Part shown: positions 40,569-48,390 of the stretch, piece after piece
How the letters are laid out: every line of letters starts with the position of its first letter
Position numbering within the stretch: the first letter of the stretch is position 1
DNA from: JANXQG01 sp963709175
GTDB lineage: Bacteria > Planctomycetota > Planctomycetia > Pirellulales > Thermoguttaceae
Reading direction: 5' to 3'
NCBI GenBank assembly: GCA_963709175.1
Contig: CAVPVK010000006.1
Location: 273,776 to 337,775 of the forward strand
DNA length: 64,000 nt
Position numbers and translations under genes: made by a program
Notes under the pieces: generated by a model
Databases searched by the model: none
Seen by the model: only the letters and a program-made list of their open reading frames with translations
Told to the model about the DNA's origin: nothing

Positions 40569-42011
40569 TCAATTCCAGTACCAACTCGACTTGCGAGCGC
40601 TCTGGGCCTTGGAACGGGCTTCGGCGGGAGCGGAACTCTCGCGGCTCTGGAGGACGAATTTGCCGGCCTGAATGCTCACACCGCCGGACGCGCTGATGAT
40701 CCAGTTCGGACCTTGCTTCACCATGCTCACGCGGCTATCGACCTGCCGGGGGGCCTGCAACTCGATGGTCCTCAGGCTCGATTCCTGCATCAGGGCCGGC
40801 AATTGGCAGCCGGCCTTGTCGGCCAACCGCTCGTGGGCCACCAAGGCCCCGACCAGGGCCAACTGCATGCAGTTACACAACTCGCCGAAGATCGGCTCGG
40901 CAACGGCCAATTCATCGTAATGCGCGGTCATGTTGTCGGCCCACTTCTGCGCCACGGCCCCCGCCTGGCCCGTATGCGAACGTTGACCGTTTGCCGTGGC
41001 GAAATCCTCCTCCGTCATGCACTTCGCGCTGGCGCCGTCGAATTCCCAAGCCAGCCCGTCGGACGAGCGGAGCACCGCTTCGTACTTCGGCTCTAGCCAC
41101 CAGCGCGGCATCATGTTGTCCATGCCGACGCCGGTCGTCTTGTACATGCGGAGGAAGCTGGGCATGCCTCGGACCGGCGACGGTTCGAAGTTCATGGCCA
41201 GCCGCTTCATGCGATAGTCGGCAGCCAGCAGCACGCTGGCAAAGTGGCTCGTCGCCGGCACGCCGGCAAACGTGACCTGCTGCCGCCCCAGTGCTTTCTC
41301 CAGTCCGGTCGAGACGGATTTCTTGTCCGTCATCGTCTTCAAAGTGGCCACGTGGGCCCGCAGTTGCTGAATGCCCTCCTGCGTCGGGTCGATCGAGCAA
41401 CTAATGCCGCTGCGGGCAGAAGATTCGGCAGTCCGCAACGCGGTGAGCAGGTCGTCCAAGAGCAGCACCGGTCTGCCGGTGGTGATGCCGACAATATTGC
41501 CTCGCGGGTCGATCCGCCAGCCTTCACCGCAACCGACGAGCACGATGTCTTTCTCGTCGGGATAGACGAATACGTAGCGAATATCTTGCAGACCGGCCAG
41601 AAAGACCACCTCTTCGGGAAGCGGCTTGCCAGTCTTCAACGATTCTTCGATGGCTTCTTCCAGACCGCGGAGCGAGACCTTGCGGAGCGGCGTAGCGGCA
41701 TTGAGCTCGGCCGGGGCCTTCTTTATCAGGCGGGCCCGAACGGCCCCGAGTTTGCCAAGCCTATCCACACCCGCATTTTCGATTAGTCCATCGGACTTGA
41801 TGGAGATGCCGCCGACCGGCTGCTGGAAAATTGAATTGAAGGCGGCGGCGTTGGCAGCGTTGGGATTGCCTGGGGCGATTACCTGGTTGATCGGTTGTTG
41901 CTGGGCGTTGACCAGAAGCGGTAACCCCAGCGCGATGGCCGCCACAAAAACGAACACTACCATAGGTAGCGCGCGGAAATGACTGAACGCGGACGAATGA
42001 TTAAATCGCAT
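40569..42011 (-). CDS. DUF1598 domain exported protein
   Basis: A 480-residue protein from ATG 42011, which follows GGAG. The signal peptide is residues 14-37 (MVVFVFVAAIALGLPLLVNA). The body has VSLRGLEEAIEESLKTGKPLPEEV, LQDIRYVFVYPDEKDIVLVG and IDPTQEGIQQL, matching DUF1598, a family I know from planctomycetes and of unknown function. The two Cys in GELCNCMQLA are a visible pair. It converges on the lipoprotein gene. Confidence 0.85.
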   Translation of the reverse strand: MRFNHSSAFSHFRALPMVVFVFVAAIALGLPLLVNAQQQPINQVIAPGNPNAANAAAFNSIFQQPVGGISIKSDGLIENAGVDRLGKLGAVRARLIKKAPAELNAATPLRKVSLRGLEEAIEESLKTGKPLPEEVVFLAGLQDIRYVFVYPDEKDIVLVGCGEGWRIDPRGNIVGITTGRPVLLLDDLLTALRTAESSARSGISCSIDPTQEGIQQLRAHVATLKTMTDKKSVSTGLEKALGRQQVTFAGVPATSHFASVLLAADYRMKRLAMNFEPSPVRGMPSFLRMYKTTGVGMDNMMPRWWLEPKYEAVLRSSDGLAWEFDGASAKCMTEEDFATANGQRSHTGQAGAVAQKWADNMTAHYDELAVAEPIFGELCNCMQLALVGALVAHERLADKAGCQLPALMQESSLRTIELQAPRQVDSRVSMVKQGPNWIISASGGVSIQAGKFVLQSRESSAPAEARSKAQSARKSSWYWN

Positions 42012-42488
42012 GACGACTGCTCCATGGGATGGAAAAGAATAAGCGCCGGACGTACGGGGTCGGCTTTCCAAAATCCAATCGCCAGCGGCATGGCCGCCCG
42101 AACCTGTTCTTGAACAAAGCGAAAATACCCCCAACGAGTCCAAAGGCGCAACTCTACTGATAAACCCCTTTCTCGCTTCACGGTTTCGGCAATTGATGCG
42201 TCACCCCAATAGTAGCATACTCCATGTCGCCGTTGAATGGGGAGACGGGTGCAGCGCCGAAACTATCACTTTATGGGGAATTGTAGGAAAGTCCAAACCG
42301 CTGATGCTAGCCCCTTTTGGGTGGATAGGTCGGACTTAGAGAATCGGTCGAAGAATAGCTTTCCGTGATCGTGAGGGGCGTGTTCGTCTTGACAGTTCGT
42401 CGCAAGCGATTGGCCGTTGCCACACTCCGGCACAGCGATTGCTTCATAATATCCGGTCCGACGGACGAACAGAACGAGGAGTTTTCCT
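42012..42488. other. Intergenic region with no gene seen
   Basis: This 477-bp stretch lies between the divergent DUF1598 and quinone reductase genes. I see only their upstream signals, including GAGGAG at about 42475-42481 before the ATG at 42489. Confidence 0.5.
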
Positions 42489-43466
42489 ATGCTCGAAACA
42501 TTGTCAAAAACCATGCAGGCCGTCACCATAGATCGGTTTGGCGGCCCAGAGACCATGAAGATCCGAGAGGTTCCGGTACCCGAAGTCGGGCCCGATGAAG
42601 TCTTGATCCGCGTCGAATCGGCCGGAGTTGGCGTTTGGGATCCCTTCGAACGCGAAGGGGGATTCGCCCAAATGTTCGGAACCACGCCCACGTTTCCCTA
42701 TGTGCTTGGCTCCGAGGGAGCGGGCACCGTCGCCGACGTCGGCCAACAGGTGACCCAGTTCAAGCCGGGCGACCATGTGTACGCCGTTGCCCTGGCGAAC
42801 GCCAAAGGTGGGTTCTACGCCGAGTATGCCGTCGTGAAGGCCGCCACCGTCTCGCACCTTTCCGACAGTCTTACGATCGAGCAGGCGGGCGCGATGCCGG
42901 TAGACGCGATAACGGCTCTGCGGGGTCTCGATGATACACTGCAGGTGAAGCCCGGCGAATCGCTGATGATCTTTGGCGCAAGTGGCGGGATTGGGCACCT
43001 GGCCGTTCAACTCGCCAAACGGATGGACGCTCGGGTGCTGGCGGTGGCCTCCGGTGAGGACGGCGTGTCGCTCGCCCAGCGCCTGGGCGCCGACGCCGTT
43101 GTAGACGGGCATAAGGGGGACGTAGCAGCCGTCGCCCGTAAATTCGCGCCCGACGGGCTTGACGCCGCACTAATGACTGCCGGAGGCGAAGCAGCAAATC
43201 GGGCCTTAGGGGGAATGCGTGATGGCGGGCAGGTTGCTTTTCCTAGCGGTGTCGAGCCGGAGCCGAAGGCGCGACCCAGCGTGAAAATCAGCCGCTACGA
43301 CGGGATCGCCGACCGCCAGATCATCGAAAAGCTCAACCGGCTCATCGAGTCGGGGAATTTCGAGGTTCACGTTGCGAAAACCTTCCCGCTGGATCAGGCC
43401 GCCGAAGCGCAGCAAGCGCTCAACGGCCACTTTCTCGGCAAGCTGGCCCTGCGGCCTGGCGAATAG
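42489..43466 (+). CDS. Zinc-independent MDR oxidoreductase / NADPH:quinone reductase-like
   Basis: A 325-residue medium-chain dehydrogenase. The GroES-like N-terminus reads MQAVTIDRFGGPETMKIREV and GSEGAGTVADVGQQVTQFKPGD. The NADPH-binding motif is MIFGASGGIGHLAVQLAK near residue 160, with GADAVVDG following. The Cys/His zinc ligands of alcohol dehydrogenases are absent, so it is the quinone-reductase type (Qor-like). A GAGGAG lies 8 bp before the ATG. Substrate unknown. Confidence 0.9.
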   Translation: MLETLSKTMQAVTIDRFGGPETMKIREVPVPEVGPDEVLIRVESAGVGVWDPFEREGGFAQMFGTTPTFPYVLGSEGAGTVADVGQQVTQFKPGDHVYAVALANAKGGFYAEYAVVKAATVSHLSDSLTIEQAGAMPVDAITALRGLDDTLQVKPGESLMIFGASGGIGHLAVQLAKRMDARVLAVASGEDGVSLAQRLGADAVVDGHKGDVAAVARKFAPDGLDAALMTAGGEAANRALGGMRDGGQVAFPSGVEPEPKARPSVKISRYDGIADRQIIEKLNRLIESGNFEVHVAKTFPLDQAAEAQQALNGHFLGKLALRPGE

Positions 43467-43536
43467 GCGGCAACCGGCTCAGCACCTGGCTGTTTTGCCT
43501 TTTTTTTCGCCAGTCAACGAGAAAGGCGTGCCTGGC

Positions 43537-44541
43537 CTACTGCGATATTTTGATCCGGGAGCCGTACATGTGCTCGAGTGCTTCGGCGACATGCTGGGCG
43601 AGAATTTCATTCCCGCGTTCGTTCGCGTGAATGCCTGTCTCGTCGGTCAAGTACGGCTCGCCCAGCCAGGTACCCGGTGGAAATGCCGTGCTTCGCAGGA
43701 AGATCATCCGCATGGCCGTGTCGGGCACCAGTTCGACATCCTCCTGCCGCGCAATCTCGCGTTCCAAACCCCAAAACGGATCACTCATGAAGGCCCGCGG
43801 CATCTCCACCAAGACGACTTCCGCGCCGATCTTCCGGACGGCTTCGATGATTGCCTTCAGGTGCGCCTTGGTCGCCGCCCGGCTATAGCCGCGCAGAAAG
43901 TCGTGTCCGCCAAGCTCAATGACAACCACCTGCGGGTTGAGCCGCGTGAGTTCCGGCAAGTAATTCGCCACGGTCTCCTTGGCCGAGATGCCGCCGACGC
44001 CCCGATTGACGACCGGCAGCGAAACCAGGCCTTGGAGGTTGCGAGGATAGCCTCCCGGCTTGCCCAGAGAAGTCATGCTGTCGCCGAAACAGACGACGGG
44101 CCGATCCGCTTTGAGCACGACAGGATGCCGGCAATGGGTTGAGGCGAACCAGTCAACGCTCATTCCAGCCCAGGCAATCCACAACGCGACTATGCTGAGC
44201 CAGGCAAACCATCGTGACGTAGTCGGCTCGCTTCTGCGCATTTGCCAAGCGCGGAAAAAGATGATCGCCAACATCACGGCCATGAGGCCAAGCAGGCTCG
44301 GTGCGGGCGTCAGCCGTTTGCCCAAGAGAACGGCCAGACAGAGAGCCAGGCAGAGAAGCCCGTGTCGCCCGAAAAAAACCAGCGAAGTGTAACCCGCGAA
44401 CCAGGCGGCGATCAGCCAAGGGATCGCGTTGGGAAAAACGAACATGGATGCCGCGACCACCAGGCAGCAGCCAATCGTTCGGCATACTCGTGCCAGAACC
44501 GTGAGGACTCGGGCTGCGGTCAGTGACGGCTTTTGCAGCAT
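43537..44541 (-). CDS. SGNH/GDSL hydrolase with N-terminal membrane segments
   Basis: A 334-residue protein. Residues 1-135 contain four to five TM helices. The catalytic SGNH domain follows: VVCFGDSMTSLG (block I Ser), VNRGVGGISAKE (Gly), VIELGGHDFLRG (normally GxND; here GGHD, with His in place of Asn) and TDETGIHANERG (block V Asp/His). GDSL esterases deacylate lipids or acetylated glycans, and an extracytoplasmic role is expected. A T-run near 43501-43507 lies between it and the convergent quinone reductase. Confidence 0.85.
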   Translation of the reverse strand: MLQKPSLTAARVLTVLARVCRTIGCCLVVAASMFVFPNAIPWLIAAWFAGYTSLVFFGRHGLLCLALCLAVLLGKRLTPAPSLLGLMAVMLAIIFFRAWQMRRSEPTTSRWFAWLSIVALWIAWAGMSVDWFASTHCRHPVVLKADRPVVCFGDSMTSLGKPGGYPRNLQGLVSLPVVNRGVGGISAKETVANYLPELTRLNPQVVVIELGGHDFLRGYSRAATKAHLKAIIEAVRKIGAEVVLVEMPRAFMSDPFWGLEREIARQEDVELVPDTAMRMIFLRSTAFPPGTWLGEPYLTDETGIHANERGNEILAQHVAEALEHMYGSRIKISQ

Positions 44542-44810
44542 TTTCAGGTCAGCTTCTTGTTTTTCCTCTGCGGCCTATCCGGCGCCGCCGCGAACGGAGT
44601 ACGCAGCGCCACGCCAACATCTATCGCGCCTATTGTACGATATCCTGCCCCTCGGACCAACTTCGAGGATGTACGCGATCCTGTTTTCAGAAAAGCTTGA
44701 CGGGCCGAATTCCTTCGATTAGGATCACGCTCGTCGGCCTGCCGTCGAGGGGCTGCGACATGCGCGATGAGGGTAAGAGCCCCATGACCTGTGACAAGGA
44801 GGCAAAGCCC

Positions 44811-45782
44811 ATGTCCGAGGAAATCAGTCGTCGCACATTCGTCGCCGCATCGCTTCTATCCTCTGCGGGCGCGGTGATCGCGGGGGCATCGCATGAAGCA
44901 GAGGGATCGCCGGCAGCCAGCCCGCCCGCGCCTCAGGCCGGCATGCCCCGCGGCAAGATCGGTAAGCTCGAACTCAGCCGCCTGATTCTGGGCGGGAACC
45001 TGCTGACGCACTTCACGCACAGCCGCGACTTGCGCTACGTTTATAGTCTTGCCGCCCGGTATAACACGGATGACAAGATCCTGGAAACGCTGGCGACGGC
45101 CGAATCGCAGGGCATCAATGCCGTGACGATGCACAATCCGCCGCACCCGATGTCGCTCTTGCGGCGCTACCGCAAGGAGCGGGGCGGCAAGATCCAGTGG
45201 ATCATCTGCCCCACGGCGGCGGTGGAACCGGGCCTGTCCGCGTATCGCCAGCACGTCGAGGAACTGATCAAGGACGGTTGTGAGGCAATCTATCTCTGGG
45301 GCGTACACGCCGACGCGCTGGTGGCGCAGGGAAAACTCGACCTGGTCGCGGAGGCGGTCGAACTGCCCAAGAAATACGGCGCCGCGTCGGGCGTGGGCGG
45401 CCACGCCCTGGACGTTGTCCGGGCCTGCGAGCGGCATGGCGTCAAAGCCGACTTCTATATTAAGACGTTCCACAGCCATAGCTACCCCACGGCGCCCAAG
45501 CCCGAGCAGATCACGGGTCCGCTCAACGAGTTTCCCGGCTACTGGTGTTCCAATCCGCAGGAGACGGCCGACTTCATGAAGGGCGTTGCGAAGCCGTGGA
45601 TCGCCTTCAAGACCATGGCGGCGGGAGCGATTCCGCCGCGGCAGGCCTTTCGCCGGGCGTTCGCCAGCGGCGCCGACTTCGTGCTGGCCGGCATGTTCGA
45701 TTTCGAGATTGCCGAAGACGCGCAAATCGCCCTGGAGGCGGTGGCTGCCCATCGCGATCGCCCGCGGCCCTGGCGGGCTTGA
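44811..45782 (+). CDS. Tat-exported TIM-barrel (aldo/keto reductase-like) protein
   Basis: A 323-residue protein from ATG 44811 with a strong AAGGAGG upstream. A twin-arginine signal is at residues 5-24 (ISRRTFVAASLLSSAGA). The mature part looks like a barrel: GKLELSRLILGGNLLTHF, ATAESQGINAVTMHN, CEAIYLWGVHADALVAQGK and KPWIAFKTMAAGAIPP. This is similar to planctomycete Tat proteins distantly related to aldo/keto reductases. The catalytic Tyr/Lys cannot be confirmed. Confidence 0.78.
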   Translation: MSEEISRRTFVAASLLSSAGAVIAGASHEAEGSPAASPPAPQAGMPRGKIGKLELSRLILGGNLLTHFTHSRDLRYVYSLAARYNTDDKILETLATAESQGINAVTMHNPPHPMSLLRRYRKERGGKIQWIICPTAAVEPGLSAYRQHVEELIKDGCEAIYLWGVHADALVAQGKLDLVAEAVELPKKYGAASGVGGHALDVVRACERHGVKADFYIKTFHSHSYPTAPKPEQITGPLNEFPGYWCSNPQETADFMKGVAKPWIAFKTMAAGAIPPRQAFRRAFASGADFVLAGMFDFEIAEDAQIALEAVAAHRDRPRPWRA

Positions 45783-45908
45783 GTCATTGCCGCCGTAATC
45801 TCGATCGAGCCCGGCTTCAATTTAGGGCAGGCTACAATCAGCGAGAGAAAACCAGGGGTCTTTGGCAGGCAGGGGGAGTGCGGTATACTTACCGCAGAGC
45901 CAATTGCC

Positions 45909-46865
45909 GTGATAGATTCGCTTGAAATTCAAAATCTCCGAGGCATTCGGGAAGGGAAACTCGATAAACTTACGTCGTTGGTGGTGCTCGTCGGGCCAAA
46001 CGGCTCCGGGAAGAGCACCGTATTGGATGCGCTGCTCATTGGGACGAGCAAGTACCCGAATGAGGCCGTACAGGAAGCCATAAAGCGGCATCCCGGCGTG
46101 GATCAAGGGGCTCGTTGGCTTGTGTGGTTCGGCGCGATGTCCGAACCAATTCGAATTAGTGTCTCGACCGATACAGGTGGTTCCCGAACGCTGAAGTTAG
46201 GTATCAACCCCGTCGGCCTTGCACCGAATAACATTAAGTGTCTGCAGGAATCCTCTTCTCCCCAGGGCACTGAGGGATCCGGCCCGCAAATTCCAGCAAC
46301 GGACGGCGTGTCAGAAGCTCGCCTCTTGGAGCCTCGCGCATTTGACGCGGTTCCTCCGCTGCACCGGTCCTATACAGAGGCGGTCGTTCAGGGCAGACGC
46401 GACGAGGTGCGGAACATTGTCACCGACTTGATTCCACATGCAACGAACCTGGAAATCCTTACGGACGCCGATCGGCCCATCGTCCATGTCGTCTTCGACG
46501 ATCACAGCGTGCCCGTAGCATTTGCTGGCGATGGTATTTATTCACTTATACGCCTCAGCCTGGAACTGGCCTCGCGGCCATCGGGCGTAATCCTTGTTGA
46601 AGAGCCCGAAGTTCATCAGCATCCGGCGGCGATTCGCGGCTCCGTTCTCGCGATTCTCGCGGCGATTCGCCGAGGCATCCAAGTCATCATCACGACTCAT
46701 AGCCTGGAACTCATCGACTCGCTGCTCGCTGAAGCGTCGCAAGACGATCTAGAGAAGCTCTGCGTATATCGTCTTAGCCTCGATCAAGGCATGCTCAAGT
46801 CCCGGCGCATCTCTGGCACTGAAGCGGCTTTCCTTCGCACGGAGATCAAGGACGACCTGCGATGA
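45909..46865 (+). CDS. AAA (OLD/ABC-type) ATPase
   Basis: A 318-residue ATPase of the AAA_15/AAA_21 kind. The N-terminus is IDSLEIQNLRGIREGKL with Walker A GPNGSGKST near residue 33, followed by FAGDGIYSLIRLSLEL (signature-like), VILVEEPEVHQHP (Walker B) and IITTHSLELIDSL (H-loop). There is no fused TOPRIM domain. ATPases like this usually work with a nuclease encoded next door, as in OLD-type or PARIS-like defence pairs. Here the ATGA-overlapping partner gene is only 59 codons long. The start is GTG at 45909. Confidence 0.85.
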   Translation: MIDSLEIQNLRGIREGKLDKLTSLVVLVGPNGSGKSTVLDALLIGTSKYPNEAVQEAIKRHPGVDQGARWLVWFGAMSEPIRISVSTDTGGSRTLKLGINPVGLAPNNIKCLQESSSPQGTEGSGPQIPATDGVSEARLLEPRAFDAVPPLHRSYTEAVVQGRRDEVRNIVTDLIPHATNLEILTDADRPIVHVVFDDHSVPVAFAGDGIYSLIRLSLELASRPSGVILVEEPEVHQHPAAIRGSVLAILAAIRRGIQVIITTHSLELIDSLLAEASQDDLEKLCVYRLSLDQGMLKSRRISGTEAAFLRTEIKDDLR

Positions 46866-47041
46866 GCGAGGCATGCACTCTTTGCGGAGGATTCTACGAC
46901 CGCGCTTTCTGGGCGGGCTGGCTGCTTCGTTTGGGTTGCACGGACCCGGGCGAACGACCTGGCGGCCGGCGAGCCCCTGTTCGAGATCCATGGAACATCA
47001 ACGTTAGTAGCGGGCACTTTGCGTTTCATTCTGCACTTTAG
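46862..47041 (+). pseudogene. Truncated partner of the AAA ATPase (TOPRIM-like start)
   Basis: It starts in an ATGA overlap with the ATPase gene and reads 59 codons before a TAG. The segment GGFYDRAFWAGWLLRLGC resembles the first strand and helix of TOPRIM nucleases (V-E-G-x2-D-R-x-F-W), but with Gly where the catalytic Glu would be. RAPVRDPWN and SGHFAFHSAL follow. The coupling suggests an original partner several times longer. I infer truncation; a complete small protein cannot be excluded. Confidence 0.5.
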
Positions 47042-47773
47042 GCGAAATTGGGGTTTACTCGGTTAAATTACTCTTGGCAAAAAAGCGGCTCTCGGCGATG
47101 GTAGGTAGTCTATGTTGCCAAGCGATGGATATGGAGTACCCCACTTCCTTGCCAGCGGCGGTGTGTCCCACCGCCGTAGGCAAGCGACCCTTTCACTCAG
47201 AGGCATTTAACCCTACCGTTGATGGTATTAAGTACACTGCGGAGAGTGCCTTGCCCGCGTCCCATTTTCGCGAGTTCTCGGCACTTCGGTTGAGAGACGG
47301 CAATCTGGGACTGCTCATTCGCGGCCCTGGAGTAACCGGGGCGACCCATGAGATCTGCCGATTCAAAGCAACGTATTCTGGAGCACGAAAATGCGACTTG
47401 ACGGCCCCCGTCAGTCGCGCAGCGATTGGCCTTGCCTGCTGGCAGCGGAGTGTCCTGGCGTATTCGGTCTGCGTTCCGCTTGTCTTCCCGGTTTCTCTCC
47501 CTATAATGACCCGACAGGTGGGGTGCCCGTGGGCTTCGAAGCGGCCCCGCCAAAAGCTGATTCGCGGTCGTCCGACGACTCAATGACGTTTCGCCGGATC
47601 AAAATTCCTATCCGTCAGTTCCTATCAGTATCAGTCAGGTTTCTATCGGGTGTTGGCGTTCCTCGGCGGCAAGGGTCACCTTACACTTCTTCATCGGGAT
47701 CCTCCCGAAACGGTTAACCCTCAAAGAGAACGGATTCAGTGAGACCCTGCAAGTTAAAAGTGGTAGACCACCA
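47042..47773. other. Gene-poor scar, possible insertion-sequence remnants
   Basis: I find no convincing gene in these 732 bp. A plus-strand frame at 47074-47586 exists, but it has no recognisable features and low-complexity composition. A short transposase-like start lies on the minus strand at 47635-47694. The region separates the truncated ATPase partner from the biosynthetic island. Confidence 0.45.
47635..47694 (-). pseudogene. Possible 5' remnant of an IS630-type transposase
   Basis: From ATG 47694, with GGGAGGAT upstream, the frame reads MKKCKVTLAAEERQHPIET and stops. The beginning resembles the usual N-terminus of IS630-family transposases (MKKYxVTLTxEERxxL). Only 19 codons are left, so the call is tentative. 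Confidence 0.35.
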
Positions 47774-48304
47774 GTGAGCCCTTGGGACAACCCAAAGCAA
47801 TGGAGAGATATTGTGAATGACATGATGCAATTCGATATGGAAAGCTTCTTTTACCTTCTGAATGAAGATGAAAAGAAGCTGGTAATGGAAAGGATGCAGA
47901 GAGAAAGCTTTTCGGTGGGACAGTACGTATTCAGGGAAGATGACACCGGTGAGAGGCTTTACGTCGTGGAAAAGGGAGCCGTCTCCCTCATTAAGTCCAT
48001 TGGCAACGATTTGGATAAGACGATACTCATCGCCCCTGAGGGATCGATATTTGGAGAATTCAGTTTCATAGACGGTAGCACGAGATCTGCTTCTGCCCTT
48101 GTGACTGTTGATGCCGTCCTTCTTAGTTTAGATCGTGAAGATTTCGATGCCCTGATTAAGCTGTTTCCGGCATTAGGAACAAAATTATACAATAACCTTC
48201 TTCTTACTGTTACGCGGCGAATCAGGAGAACCAGCGCAGCTAACTGGAAAACAATCGAAAACGTCATGAAGAATGAGAAGTTGATTAACCCGGATGTGGC
48301 ATAA
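47774..48304 (+). CDS. Cyclic-nucleotide-binding domain protein
   Basis: A 176-residue protein with a cyclic-nucleotide-binding (CRP N-terminal) fold: VFREDDTGERLYVVEKGAV, APEGSIFGEFSFIDGSTRSA (phosphate-binding cassette with Glu and Arg) and SLDREDFDALIKLFP. There is no C-terminal helix-turn-helix, only a helical tail, so it is not a typical transcription factor. The start is GTG 47774, or GTG 47813 which has GGAGAG before it. Its DNA is visibly more AT-rich than its neighbours, which suggests foreign origin. It precedes the NRPS gene by 86 bp. Confidence 0.82.
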   Translation: MSPWDNPKQWRDIVNDMMQFDMESFFYLLNEDEKKLVMERMQRESFSVGQYVFREDDTGERLYVVEKGAVSLIKSIGNDLDKTILIAPEGSIFGEFSFIDGSTRSASALVTVDAVLLSLDREDFDALIKLFPALGTKLYNNLLLTVTRRIRRTSAANWKTIENVMKNEKLINPDVA

Positions 48305-48390
48305 GCTATTTTGGAGCCTGTGTTGTGTTTATCGCCATCAATTATCGTTTCGACTAACGTCACCGCCACGGTGACTGAAAGACTGGTCCG

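Noticed and set aside
42266..42691. 141-residue minus-strand frame before the quinone reductase
   Set aside because: It overlaps the reductase start in antisense and has no recognisable domain.
43495..43510. T-run after the quinone reductase as a terminator
   Set aside because: The T-run is clear but the preceding stem is only about three base pairs, so it is too weak to call.
45822..46106. 94-residue minus-strand frame at the ATPase start
   Set aside because: Antisense to the Walker A region of the ATPase, with no protein-like features.
47074..47586. 170-residue plus-strand frame in the scar
   Set aside because: No motif, no homologous pattern and no ribosome-binding site; kept only as part of the gene-poor region.
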